DNA of 64,000 bases from Flavobacterium notoginsengisoli (GTDB taxonomy: Bacteria; Bacteroidota; Bacteroidia; Flavobacteriales; Flavobacteriaceae): assembly GCF_014207905.1 (NCBI RefSeq), contig NZ_JACHLB010000005.1:372001-436000 (forward strand), read 5' to 3'. Of the stretch, positions 50,080 to 58,569 are shown piece after piece. A program made the position numbers and the translations under genes. Under the pieces are notes generated by a model, which was not told where the DNA came from, did no database searches, and saw only the letters and a list, made by a program, of their open reading frames with translations. The number at the start of each line of letters is the position of its first letter. Within the stretch, counting starts at the first letter, position 1.

Positions 50080-51069
50080 TTATTTCAAAAATACGATTAA
50101 TGATTTTATAAACGGATCAAAAGATTCAATATGTGGTAAATGTCCTGTATTTGGAATTTCTACTAGTTTTGAATTCGGAATTGCCTTTTGTGTTTTTTTA
50201 CCCAGCTCCGCATAATTTCCCATTGTTTTCTGAATTTCTGCTGAAACTAACGGTTTTCCTAAAGCAGTTTTGTCTCTCGTTCCAATGATTAAAAGTGTTG
50301 GACTTTTGATGTTTTTAAATTCGTATAAAACAGGCTGAGTAAAAATCATATCATACAAAAGAGCAGAGTTCCAGGCCACACGATCATAATCGGAAGCAGT
50401 TGTCCAGCCAGCGCCGAGTTCTGCCCATTTTTGATAATCGGCATTCCATTTTCCGTCATAATAATTCGCCATTTGGTATTTTTTGATGCCCTCGTAATTT
50501 TGTTTCAATTCCGATTCGTACCACCAATCAGCAGGTTTGTAAGGAACAACTAATTTCCAGTCTTCTAAACCAATCGGATTTTCTAAAACTAATTTTTCGG
50601 CAGTTTCGGGATACATCAAAGCAAAACGAGTTGCGAGCATTCCGCCCATAGAATGACCTAAAATAGTCGTTTTTGTAATTCCTAAATGATCTAAAAGTTG
50701 TTTTGTATTTTGTGCTAATTGCTGAAAAGTATATTGAAAATTATCTGGTTTTGTCGATTTTCCAAAACCAATCTGATCGGGAACAATTACGCGAAATCCT
50801 TCTTTTGTTAAAGCTTTTATGGTAGTTTCCCAATAAGCGCCATTGAAATTTTTTCCGTGAAGCAGTACAATATTTTTATTATTATAATTGCTTGGTTTTA
50901 TGTCCATATAAGCCATTTTAAGTGCTTGTCGCTGATTGCTTAACTCTAAAAAATGGACAGGAAAAGGATATTCGTAATTTGTTAAATTAATATCTAGAGG
51001 CTTAATATTTCCTTCTTGAGCAAAAGTTATAAAAGGAATTAAAAGTGCTAATAGTTTAAGTATTTTCAT
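50080..51069 (-). CDS. Exported alpha/beta hydrolase
   Basis: 329 aa from the ATG at 51069, which begins a signal peptide MKILKLLALLIPFITFAQ; a start 4 codons earlier also exists. The alpha/beta hydrolase fold is shown by LLHGKNFNGAYWE (oxyanion hole), the nucleophile elbow GHSMGGM, an Asp in IGTRDKTALG, and the catalytic His near the end (NTGHLPHIE). The substrate is unknown; esters or epoxides are possible. Monocistronic, with a repeat element just past its stop. Confidence 0.85.
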   Translation of the reverse strand: MKILKLLALLIPFITFAQEGNIKPLDINLTNYEYPFPVHFLELSNQRQALKMAYMDIKPSNYNNKNIVLLHGKNFNGAYWETTIKALTKEGFRVIVPDQIGFGKSTKPDNFQYTFQQLAQNTKQLLDHLGITKTTILGHSMGGMLATRFALMYPETAEKLVLENPIGLEDWKLVVPYKPADWWYESELKQNYEGIKKYQMANYYDGKWNADYQKWAELGAGWTTASDYDRVAWNSALLYDMIFTQPVLYEFKNIKSPTLLIIGTRDKTALGKPLVSAEIQKTMGNYAELGKKTQKAIPNSKLVEIPNTGHLPHIESFDPFIKSLIVFLK

Positions 51070-51157
51070 TTTAAGAGGCATTTGTTTTAATAACTTATAA
51101 AGTTAAACCCTAACATTTGTAAAACAAAGCTTAAAATCTTAAAGTTATCAGAAAAAA

Positions 51158-51994
51158 TTATTGTTTTAATGTGACAACACGCTGCGGATATGGAATATCA
51201 ATATTATTTTCGTCAAATCTTTTTTTGATACTTTGCAATAAATCACAATACATTACAAAACCATCCGTAGAATTTTTTGTCCAAGCCCAAGCTTTTAGAG
51301 TGACACTTGAATCGGCCAAAGCTACTACACGTGCGACTACAAGGGGAGTTTTTTCTTTTTTTGCTTCTGGGCTTCGTGTATCAATAAAAAGAGGATGTTT
51401 AGCGATTTCGTCTTTTATTATTTCTAATGCTTTTTCAATATCAGAGTCGTAACCAACTCCAATTTCGATTATTTTACAGCATTTGGTGTCGTGCATATTA
51501 GTATTAACAATAATCTGTGCACTAATTACTGAATTGGGAATTATGATACGATTGTTTTCTGCATCTTTCAAAACAACCTGTCTTAAATTAATATCTTCAA
51601 CAGTTCCGACAAAATTATTGATCGTAATTTTGTCATTGATTTTGAAAGGTTTAAAAATTACTAGAAATATTCCGCTAACAATATTGCTAAGCGCTTGCTG
51701 AGAAGCTAAACCGGCAACAAGAGAAATTACGCCGGCACCAGCAAGAAAAGAATGTCCGATAATTTTAAATTCAGGAATTTGGATTAAAGCAAAGGCAAAT
51801 CCGAGAATATAAATTATAGTGATGATTAAATGTTTTAAGAATTTAAAACCAGTCGCATCATAATCTTTATCAATTTGTTTTCTGTACAAAAAATAACGAA
51901 GTGCTCGGTCTGTAATTGCGCCCAAAACAATTGTCGTAATTGCTATGATGGCAATAAAAAATCCGATTCTAAAGTCTTTTAAATAATCTATCAT
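51158..51994 (-). CDS. mscS: Small-conductance mechanosensitive channel, MscS family
   Basis: 278 aa. Three membrane helices in the first 130 residues, the last being the pore helix (AGAGVISLVAGLASQQALSNIVSGIFLVIFKPF). The beta domain follows (DKITINNFVGTVEDINLRQVVLKDAENNRIIIPNS) and then the mixed C-terminal cage. It opens under membrane tension to release solutes on osmotic downshock. It follows the small lipoprotein gene by 15 nt. Confidence 0.92.
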   Translation of the reverse strand: MIDYLKDFRIGFFIAIIAITTIVLGAITDRALRYFLYRKQIDKDYDATGFKFLKHLIITIIYILGFAFALIQIPEFKIIGHSFLAGAGVISLVAGLASQQALSNIVSGIFLVIFKPFKINDKITINNFVGTVEDINLRQVVLKDAENNRIIIPNSVISAQIIVNTNMHDTKCCKIIEIGVGYDSDIEKALEIIKDEIAKHPLFIDTRSPEAKKEKTPLVVARVVALADSSVTLKAWAWTKNSTDGFVMYCDLLQSIKKRFDENNIDIPYPQRVVTLKQ

Positions 51995-52009
51995 AGCTTG
52001 TTCTTTAAA

Positions 52010-52441
52010 TTAATGAGAAATAACAGATTCAATTAACCAATTATTGTTTACTTTTTTCAAATTGAATTCGATAGGCATTACAGCATCCATATCTGGAGTT
52101 ACAATAATTTGAGCAGTAGAATCAGTTATTTCTTTTTCAAAATAAGAAGCTTTTTTTTCTTTATCTATAAATCTTGTTTTTTCTTTGTCTGGAATACTTT
52201 TTTCCATTTTTTTGAGAGTTTCCAAAATCATTTGATTTTCTTTATTCGAAATCAGAAATTTTTTCGCAGTCTCAAAATCAAAATGGTTTGTAGCAGACAA
52301 ATAAGCTTGAACAGTTTCTTTTGGAGATTTGGATTCTTCTGCAACGTCTGCTTTTTTAGGAGATTTTGTCTCGTCTGAAGATTTATTATTGCAGTTTGCA
52401 AAAAGAGCTAGAATGGCAAAAAAAGAAATTGAACGTCTCAT
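52010..52441 (-). CDS. Small lipoprotein, DUF4878-like
   Basis: The 143-aa protein has a lipobox FANC near residue 17 and then a low-complexity Ser/Lys/Glu linker. The folded part (ETVQAYLSATNHFDFETAKKFLISNKENQMILETL) resembles the NTF2-like DUF4878 fold of small exported lipoproteins. Function unknown. It sits between the thioesterase and MscS genes with gaps of 12 and 15 nt, so it is in their operon. Confidence 0.65.
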   Translation of the reverse strand: MRRSISFFAILALFANCNNKSSDETKSPKKADVAEESKSPKETVQAYLSATNHFDFETAKKFLISNKENQMILETLKKMEKSIPDKEKTRFIDKEKKASYFEKEITDSTAQIIVTPDMDAVMPIEFNLKKVNNNWLIESVISH

Positions 52442-52453
52442 TTGTTTTATATT

Positions 52454-52891
52454 TTATAATCCGATAAAATCATCACTTTTAGGGAAAATGCTCAAAGCTT
52501 GAATTGCAATTTCTGGAGTAGGAGAGGCTAATTTTCTAAGTTTCGTGTCCATCCAAGCACCATCAACCGTAATAGTTGCGCAAAGAGTGTCGTCTTCTCT
52601 TCTAAACTCATGAATAATTGACCAGCGAGAAGCATCGGCTTTCATTTTTGAGGTTTTAGTATGAATGAAGATTTTATCTGAAAGTTTTAATTCTTTTCTA
52701 AAAACACATTCTTCTCTAAACAAAACAGGACCAAAACCTTGCGTCTGCATTACTCTTAAGGTTAAGCCTAATTCTTCAAGAATTTCGATACGATGCTGAG
52801 CACCAAAATCGTAATAAGCACTATGACGAACGTGAAAATTTGGGTCAAGATCTGACCAGCGAAAAGATATTTCTTTTGTAAATGAAGCCAT
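52454..52891 (-). CDS. Acyl-CoA thioesterase, hot-dog fold
   Basis: A 145-aa protein of the 4-hydroxybenzoyl-CoA thioesterase-like type. It shows FRWSDLDPNFHVRHSAYYDFGAQHRIEIL, matching the W-x-D-x-D-x-x-x-H-V-x-x-x-x-Y pattern, where the Asp is catalytic. It should hydrolyse acyl-CoA thioesters in the cytoplasm; chain preference is not visible. Same direction and close spacing with the lipoprotein gene downstream. Confidence 0.85.
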   Translation of the reverse strand: MASFTKEISFRWSDLDPNFHVRHSAYYDFGAQHRIEILEELGLTLRVMQTQGFGPVLFREECVFRKELKLSDKIFIHTKTSKMKADASRWSIIHEFRREDDTLCATITVDGAWMDTKLRKLASPTPEIAIQALSIFPKSDDFIGL

Positions 52892-52945
52892 TTTGTAGTT
52901 GTAATTTTAATTTGAAATCGAAATTACGAATAAAAAGTGAGTTTG

Positions 52946-53407
52946 CTAAGGTTTCATTTTAGACAATTCGACTTCCAGTCTATCAAAATTCTCTTCATTC
53001 TTGTCAACCACATAAGGTTTTAACTTTTGGCATTCTTCCTCTGTTTCAAAAAGCATTTTAAAAATTACTTTTGTTTCATTTTCAGAAACACTTTGAAAGA
53101 TTGTTAGAATCTGAAAAAGAGGTTTAGAATGACGTTTCCAGGCAATTAGATTTGGTTTTTCTATTTTAATGAATTCGACATCATTTTCATAATTTCCCTT
53201 TTCAGGGCCGTGCATTGTAAAGACCCATTTTCCGCCTTCGCGAAAGTCAAATTCATGAAAAGTATTGGTAAAACCATTTGGTCCCCACCAATTTTTTAAA
53301 TGTTCTGGATTGCTCCAAGCTTTAAAAACAAGTTCTTGAGGGAAATTTAAAACTCGAGTTGTAGCAATTTCTGAATCTGATGTTGTGGAAAGAATTTCTG
53401 AAGTCAT
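52946..53407 (-). CDS. AHSA1/SRPBCC domain protein
   Basis: A 153-aa helix-grip protein of the AHSA1 subfamily, with TTRVLNFPQELVFKAWSNPEHLKNWWGPNGFTNTFHEFDFREGGKWVFTMHGPEK. The W-W-G-P signature is typical of this group, which includes Hsp90 activator-like domains and many ligand-binding proteins of unknown role. No signal peptide. It lies 51 nt after the antiporter gene and 54 nt before the thioesterase gene, all in the same direction. Confidence 0.85.
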   Translation of the reverse strand: MTSEILSTTSDSEIATTRVLNFPQELVFKAWSNPEHLKNWWGPNGFTNTFHEFDFREGGKWVFTMHGPEKGNYENDVEFIKIEKPNLIAWKRHSKPLFQILTIFQSVSENETKVIFKMLFETEEECQKLKPYVVDKNEENFDRLEVELSKMKP

Positions 53408-53458
53408 TTTCTGAAATGTTATAAATTAAACATGTAGTACATAATGATAAAGTTAAGA

Positions 53459-54742
53459 TTAATTTTGTTGGTCAGTGGCTTTTTCTTCTGCCATGGAATT
53501 TAGTTTTTTAACAATCCACGGAAGAGTAAGACCTTGACCAATAAGCGTAAAAAGCACGACAGCTACAGAAATAAAGATAATTGCATTTCTTTCAGGGAAA
53601 GGACTTCCATTTTCGAGAAATCTTGGAAGACCAATAGCAATAGCAAGAGATACTATGCCACGCATTCCCGACCAGCCGAGAATGATACTGTTTTTGAAAT
53701 CGAGAAGAGCATCTTCGCTGATTCTTCTTTTTCCTCTGCGAATTTTTTCAAAGCCTTTCTGCAGATTAATTCTTTGGAGAAATATTCTAACAAATCTAAT
53801 TAGTAATGCGACAATGGTAATGATAAATGCATAACCTATATAAGGAAGCAACATATCATTTTCGATATCGTGTAATACATATCTAAAATTAAGTCCGATT
53901 AGAATAAAAATCAGTCCGTTTAATAAAAAGATAATAATGTCCCAAAGGTTTCGTGAGCTGTTTTTTAAGCTTTCAGGAAAAATCTTTTTACTAAAACGAG
54001 CGATCGCCAGACCAGAAATCACTACCGCTATTACTCCGGAAACATGCAGATGTTCTGCAATTAAATAGGTTACAAAAGGCATTAAAAGCATAAAGCTGAT
54101 TGTGACGTTTGAGTTTTTATGCACTTTTTTCAAGATGACAGCCAGAATTTTTGACATCACAAAACCGACTAGAAATCCACCTCCTAATAATAAAATAAAT
54201 TGCAATGTTGCCTGCCAGATTACAAAAGCCGATCCCATTACGGCAGCAACCGCAAATCGATAAGCAACCAATGCAGAAGCATCATTGATCAAACTTTCGC
54301 CTTCAAGAATGGTTATCGTTTTATGTGATATATCAAGTCCTTTTGTGATGCTTATAGCAGCAACAGCATCGGTTGCAGAAAGAATTGCTCCTAGCACAAA
54401 AGCAAGAGGCCAAGTTATATTAGGAATCAGATAATGTGCGACTACAGCTATCCAAAATGTGGTAAGAAAAACAAGTGTTATGGCTAAAGTACTGATAGTA
54501 CTAATGTTTGTTTTGAAATCTTTGGGCGAAATATTAAATGAAGCATCATATAATAATGGCGGAAGAAATAGCAAAAAAATAATCTCAGGATTGATTTCTA
54601 TTTCATTCATTGTTGGAATAAAACCAATTCCAACGCCAACTATTACAAGCAGAATAGGGTATGGAAGTTTGGCTTTATCGGCAAAGGCAGATAACCCTAT
54701 GACAATGGCGAGTATGAAAATTATAATGCTGTAGTTTTCCAT
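53459..54742 (-). CDS. Sodium/proton antiporter, CPA1 family
   Basis: A 427-aa integral membrane protein with about twelve helices. The CPA1 ion-binding segments are LGAILSATDAVAAISI and EGESLINDASALVAYRFAV, with the conserved DP-like TD and ND pairs. It should exchange cytoplasmic sodium for protons to control pH and salt. The C-terminal tail is short, so the large regulatory domain of some homologues is missing. First gene of the group running to mscS. Confidence 0.9.
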   Translation of the reverse strand: MENYSIIIFILAIVIGLSAFADKAKLPYPILLVIVGVGIGFIPTMNEIEINPEIIFLLFLPPLLYDASFNISPKDFKTNISTISTLAITLVFLTTFWIAVVAHYLIPNITWPLAFVLGAILSATDAVAAISITKGLDISHKTITILEGESLINDASALVAYRFAVAAVMGSAFVIWQATLQFILLLGGGFLVGFVMSKILAVILKKVHKNSNVTISFMLLMPFVTYLIAEHLHVSGVIAVVISGLAIARFSKKIFPESLKNSSRNLWDIIIFLLNGLIFILIGLNFRYVLHDIENDMLLPYIGYAFIITIVALLIRFVRIFLQRINLQKGFEKIRRGKRRISEDALLDFKNSIILGWSGMRGIVSLAIAIGLPRFLENGSPFPERNAIIFISVAVVLFTLIGQGLTLPWIVKKLNSMAEEKATDQQN

Positions 54743-54788
54743 TAATTTTTATAAATGATTTATTTTTAATGCAGGTTTTAGACAAATT

Positions 54789-55565
54789 TTAATATTCATC
54801 ACTTTTTAAAAGGTAAGATACAAAACTCATTTTTAAGCTTATTTTTCTAATAACATTATTCCATAAATGAAAATTTCCAATCCAAGAATCAGGATTACTC
54901 TCATTATCTCCATTAGGGTGAATGTCATTAAATTCGTATTCAATTAATTCAAGTCTTTCGGATATTTTTTTTTTGCTACATTTTATTGGTAAAATTATAC
55001 CATCTATTTCTTCATTATGTTTTATGTTTATTAGAGTTATTTCTCCAGAATAGATATTTCCCATTTTTTCTAAAAAATCGCTAAAAATATTTTGACTTTC
55101 ATTTCGTTGAGAGATAAAACAAATTTTGTTTGCTTTTTCTAATTTTTTATTCAGTGTCATAAATCTTTTTTTCATTTTGTCACTAAATGCTTTATTGTTA
55201 TGACTAATGTCTTGATAATGAATTGAAGTAATGTTGTTTTTAGTGTCTAGAAAGCAATGATCTCTTTGCTCATCTATAGAAAAATTAACGAAAAAATCAT
55301 TAAATTTTGTTTCATATAGATGTACTACAGTTTCTAAAGAGTATAACATCATCCAATCTAATGGATTTGCATATGATCTTAATTCATGTTTTTTTAAATA
55401 ATATGCTGGGCGACAGAAATTACCAACGCTAAAAATGACATCAAAATCGAATTCTTTTTGATTTCTGTTTAGATGCTTTTCCTTATAAGTATTATAGTTT
55501 TTCAGTAAAACAACGATTCCGTGGGGTAAAAGCATTTTAAATGCTTTTTTTAAAGTTATTTTCAT
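54789..55565 (-). CDS. DUF1796 putative cysteine peptidase-like protein
   Basis: 258 aa. The core FDVIFSVGNFCRPAYYLKKHELRSYANPLDWMMLYSLETVV carries the DUF1796 marks: Cys after a hydrophobic strand and the P-L-D-W motif. Later parts include KANKICFISQRNE and FHLWNNVIRKI near the C-terminus. The family is described as papain-like but is often linked with surface-glycan or capsule loci; activity is not shown. It has an AT-rich coding sequence and no obvious operon partner. The first 40 residues are basic. Confidence 0.65.
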   Translation of the reverse strand: MKITLKKAFKMLLPHGIVVLLKNYNTYKEKHLNRNQKEFDFDVIFSVGNFCRPAYYLKKHELRSYANPLDWMMLYSLETVVHLYETKFNDFFVNFSIDEQRDHCFLDTKNNITSIHYQDISHNNKAFSDKMKKRFMTLNKKLEKANKICFISQRNESQNIFSDFLEKMGNIYSGEITLINIKHNEEIDGIILPIKCSKKKISERLELIEYEFNDIHPNGDNESNPDSWIGNFHLWNNVIRKISLKMSFVSYLLKSDEY

Positions 55566-55929
55566 CTTGCTTATTATTAATGCAATTTTATGATTTGAAA
55601 TATTAAAGATTTTATTCCTTTTTATGTTATTTAAAATAACTTTTCAAAGTATTAACTAATTGAAAAATGCTAATGTAAGTAATTCGATATTTAATTTAAA
55701 AATTAATGTAATGAAATAGAAGAAGCAATTACTAAAAAAAAATCTTAATAATGACATGAAAATTAGTGTTATGCCATGTATGTCAGGTATTAAAAATGTC
55801 ATGTTGGCAGATGGGTTTTAAGCCTAGACAGGAAAACTGACAATTTATTTAGGTTTTTTATATTGGCACAAAGATTGACTTATGCCACCTGAGTTATTAA
55901 AATAAAATCAAAAATTAAATATATAAAAA
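55566..55929. other. dnaK upstream region with TGTCA boxes and a sigma-54-like motif
   Basis: Four TGACA/TGTCA boxes lie at 55752-55756, 55781-55785, 55797-55801 and 55838-55842. Then TTGGCAC (55863-55869), 5 nt, TTGAC (55875-55879) resembles TGGCAC-N5-TTGC with one change in the last base. The overlapping TATATTGG could instead be a weak TAnnTTTG box. No CIRCE repeat was found. Confidence 0.4.
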
Positions 55930-57810
55930 ATGGGTAAAATAATCGGAATTGACTTAGGTACGACGAACTCTTGTGTTTCTGTAATGGAAGGTAACGAAGC
56001 AGTTGTTATCCCTAACGCAGAAGGAAAAAGAACTACACCATCTATCATCGCTTTTGTTGAAGGTGGAGAGATTAAAGTAGGTGATCCTGCAAAAAGACAA
56101 GCAGTAACGAATCCTACAAAAACGATTGCTTCTATTAAACGTTTTATGGGACACACTTTTGCTGAAACTCAAGATGAGGCAAAAAGAGTTCCTTACAGTG
56201 TTGTAAAAGGTGACAACAATACTCCACGTGTGGATATTGATGGTCGTTTATACACTGCTCAAGAATTGTCTGCAATGACACTTCAAAAAATGAAAAAAAC
56301 TGCTGAAGACTATTTAGGTCAAACAGTAACTGAGGCAGTTATTACAGTTCCTGCTTACTTTAACGATGCGCAACGTCAAGCTACTAAAGAAGCTGGTGAA
56401 ATCGCTGGTCTTAAAGTTATGCGTATCATCAACGAGCCAACTGCTGCTGCACTTGCTTACGGATTAGATAAAAAAGGAAATGATCAAAAAATTGCTGTTT
56501 ACGATTTAGGTGGAGGTACTTTTGATATCTCTGTTCTTGAATTAGGAGACGGTGTATTTGAAGTATTATCTACAAATGGTGATACTCACTTAGGTGGTGA
56601 TGATTTTGACCAAGTTATTATTGACTGGTTAGCTGACGAATTCAAATCTGAAGAAGGAATTGATTTACGTTTAGATCCAATGTCATTACAACGTTTAAAA
56701 GAAGCTGCTGAGAAAGCTAAGATTGAATTATCATCTTCTGCTGAAACAGAAATCAACTTACCATACGTAACTGCTACTGCTTCTGGACCAAAACACTTAG
56801 TGAAGAAATTATCTAGAGCTAAATTTGAGCAATTATCAGATGCATTAGTAAAACGTTCTATGGAGCCAGTTGCTAAAGCATTAAAAGATGCAGGTTTATC
56901 TACATCTGATATCGACGAAGTAATCCTTGTAGGAGGTTCTACTCGTATGCCAAGAATTGCTGACGAAGTTGAAAAATTCTTCGGTAAAAAAGCTTCTAAA
57001 GGTGTTAACCCTGATGAGGTTGTTGCTATTGGAGCTGCTATTCAAGGTGGAGTTTTATCTGGAGATGTAAAAGATGTATTGTTACTTGACGTAACACCTC
57101 TTTCTTTAGGTATCGAAACTATGGGTGGTGTATTGACTAAATTAATCGAGTCTAACACAACTATCCCAACTAAAAAATCTCAAGTATTCTCTACTGCTGC
57201 TGATTCTCAACCATCTGTTGAAATCCACGTATTACAAGGAGAAAGAGCAATGGCTGCTGATAACAAAACTATCGGTCGTTTCCACTTAGACGGTATTCCA
57301 CCAGCACCAAGAGGAGTTCCTCAAATCGAAGTAACTTTCGATATCGATGCTAATGGTATCATCAAAGTTTCTGCAACTGATAAAGGAACTGGAAAATCTC
57401 ACGATATCCGTATCGAAGCTTCTTCTGGATTAACAGCTGAAGAAATCGAAAAAATGAAAAAAGATGCTGAAGCTAACGCTGATGCTGACAGAATTGCAAA
57501 AGAAAGAGCTGAGAAATTAAACGAAGCTGACAGTACTATCTTCCAAACTGAATCTCAATTGAAAGAGTTAGGAGATAAATTGACAGACGATCAAAAAACA
57601 GCTATCGAATATGCTTTAACTGAATTGAGAATGGCTCACCAATCTCAAGATCTTGACGCAATCCAAAAAGGATTAGACAATGTAAATGCAGCTTGGAAAA
57701 CAGCTACAGAAGCAATGTACGCTCAAGGTGGTGAAGGGCAACAAGCTGCTCCACAACAAGAGCAATCAGGAGACAACGTAGAAGACGTTGAATTCGAAGA
57801 AGTCAAATAA
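55930..57810 (+). CDS. dnaK: Molecular chaperone DnaK
   Basis: A 626-aa Hsp70. ATPase motifs are GIDLGTTNSCV, the phosphate-2 region KIAVYDLGGGTFDISVLE and ILVGGSTRMPRI. The substrate domain begins near LLLDVTPLSLGIET, and the tail is Gln/Gly-rich, ending VEDVEFEEVK. It binds unfolded proteins with DnaJ and GrpE. Those partners are not next to it. Expression is probably stress controlled from the unusual upstream region. Confidence 0.97.
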   Translation: MGKIIGIDLGTTNSCVSVMEGNEAVVIPNAEGKRTTPSIIAFVEGGEIKVGDPAKRQAVTNPTKTIASIKRFMGHTFAETQDEAKRVPYSVVKGDNNTPRVDIDGRLYTAQELSAMTLQKMKKTAEDYLGQTVTEAVITVPAYFNDAQRQATKEAGEIAGLKVMRIINEPTAAALAYGLDKKGNDQKIAVYDLGGGTFDISVLELGDGVFEVLSTNGDTHLGGDDFDQVIIDWLADEFKSEEGIDLRLDPMSLQRLKEAAEKAKIELSSSAETEINLPYVTATASGPKHLVKKLSRAKFEQLSDALVKRSMEPVAKALKDAGLSTSDIDEVILVGGSTRMPRIADEVEKFFGKKASKGVNPDEVVAIGAAIQGGVLSGDVKDVLLLDVTPLSLGIETMGGVLTKLIESNTTIPTKKSQVFSTAADSQPSVEIHVLQGERAMAADNKTIGRFHLDGIPPAPRGVPQIEVTFDIDANGIIKVSATDKGTGKSHDIRIEASSGLTAEEIEKMKKDAEANADADRIAKERAEKLNEADSTIFQTESQLKELGDKLTDDQKTAIEYALTELRMAHQSQDLDAIQKGLDNVNAAWKTATEAMYAQGGEGQQAAPQQEQSGDNVEDVEFEEVK

Positions 57811-57839
57811 GTACTGATTAATATCAGTTAATAACAAGT

Positions 57840-57885
57840 GTTAAACCGCTGTAAACGAAATGTTTACAGCGGTTTTTCTTTTTTA
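57840..57885. terminator. dnaK terminator
   Basis: Fourteen-bp perfect stem AAACCGCTGTAAAC/GTTTACAGCGGTTT with GAAAT loop and a T-rich tail. Confidence 0.95.
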
Positions 57886-57948
57886 TTCTTTTTCGTTTCT
57901 GCTGTTTTTTAATCATTTTTTGCCATATATTTGTATCATATTTGTACC

Positions 57949-58011
57949 GGCACTTAAAAGGAGACAAAGTGGCACTTATGTCTACTTATGGTACCTTAAT
58001 GGGAGACAAAG
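57949..58011 (+). promoter_or_regulatory. Direct repeats in front of the integrated element's first gene
   Basis: GGCACTTA occurs at 57949-57956 and 57971-57978, 22 nt apart (two helical turns). GGAGACAAAG occurs at 57960-57969 and 58002-58011, 42 nt apart; the second copy is the Shine-Dalgarno site of the next gene. These may be binding sites of the element's DNA-binding protein or integrase. Confidence 0.55.
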
Positions 58012-58569
58012 ATGATGAAAAGAATAAATAAACAATGTCTTAACTGCGGGGAGGATTTCCTGCCTAAAACCGTGGCTTCTCTTTACTGCTCACATAGATG
58101 CAGTAAAAAAGCATACAAACTCAAGATGAGGCGGCTTAAAATTGAAGACCAGGTCAAGGCGCTGGCAGATAAAATACCCCAGAGCAGGGCTTTTATTTCT
58201 GTACCTGAAGCTGGCATGCTTTTTGGCATTGCCAAAAGAACCCTCTACAGGCTTGTCGGCCAGGGAAAAATTCCGTCAGTTAATCTTGGAACCCGCCTTG
58301 TAAGGATAGACCGCAGCGTCATGGAAGGGATGTTCGGCCCTGAGCGCAGCTTTGTGCAGGCTGAAAGTGCACCGAAGAAAAAATTATACAGCCTTGAAAA
58401 AGAGGACTGCTATTGCATCGGTGAAATAGCTCAGAGATTTCAGATATCAGAAGGTTCTGTCTACAATCATATCAGGAAATATTCCATACCTACCAGGCAG
58501 ATCGGAAAGCATGTATATGCCCCCAAAACGGAAATTGATAATTTGTATAACGGAAATGATTTTATATGA
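58012..58569 (+). CDS. Zinc-finger and double helix-turn-helix DNA-binding protein of an integrated element
   Basis: The 185-aa protein starts with a four-Cys zinc knuckle (CLNCGEDF and CSHRC). Two excisionase-type winged HTH segments follow: VPEAGMLFGIAKRTLYRLVGQGKIPSVNLGTRLVRI (about 65-100) and IGEIAQRFQISEGSVYNHIRKYSIPTRQIGKHVYA (about 140-175). It should bind DNA and may act as excisionase or regulator. It is followed by the integrase with a 4-nt overlap (ATGA). The ATG has a real Shine-Dalgarno GGAG, unlike the host genes, and base use is clearly richer in G and C. Confidence 0.75.
   Translation: MMKRINKQCLNCGEDFLPKTVASLYCSHRCSKKAYKLKMRRLKIEDQVKALADKIPQSRAFISVPEAGMLFGIAKRTLYRLVGQGKIPSVNLGTRLVRIDRSVMEGMFGPERSFVQAESAPKKKLYSLEKEDCYCIGEIAQRFQISEGSVYNHIRKYSIPTRQIGKHVYAPKTEIDNLYNGNDFI

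Noticed and set aside
55740..55929. A CIRCE (HrcA) operator before dnaK
   Set aside because: No TTAGCACTC-N9-GAGTGCTAA or close variant is present.
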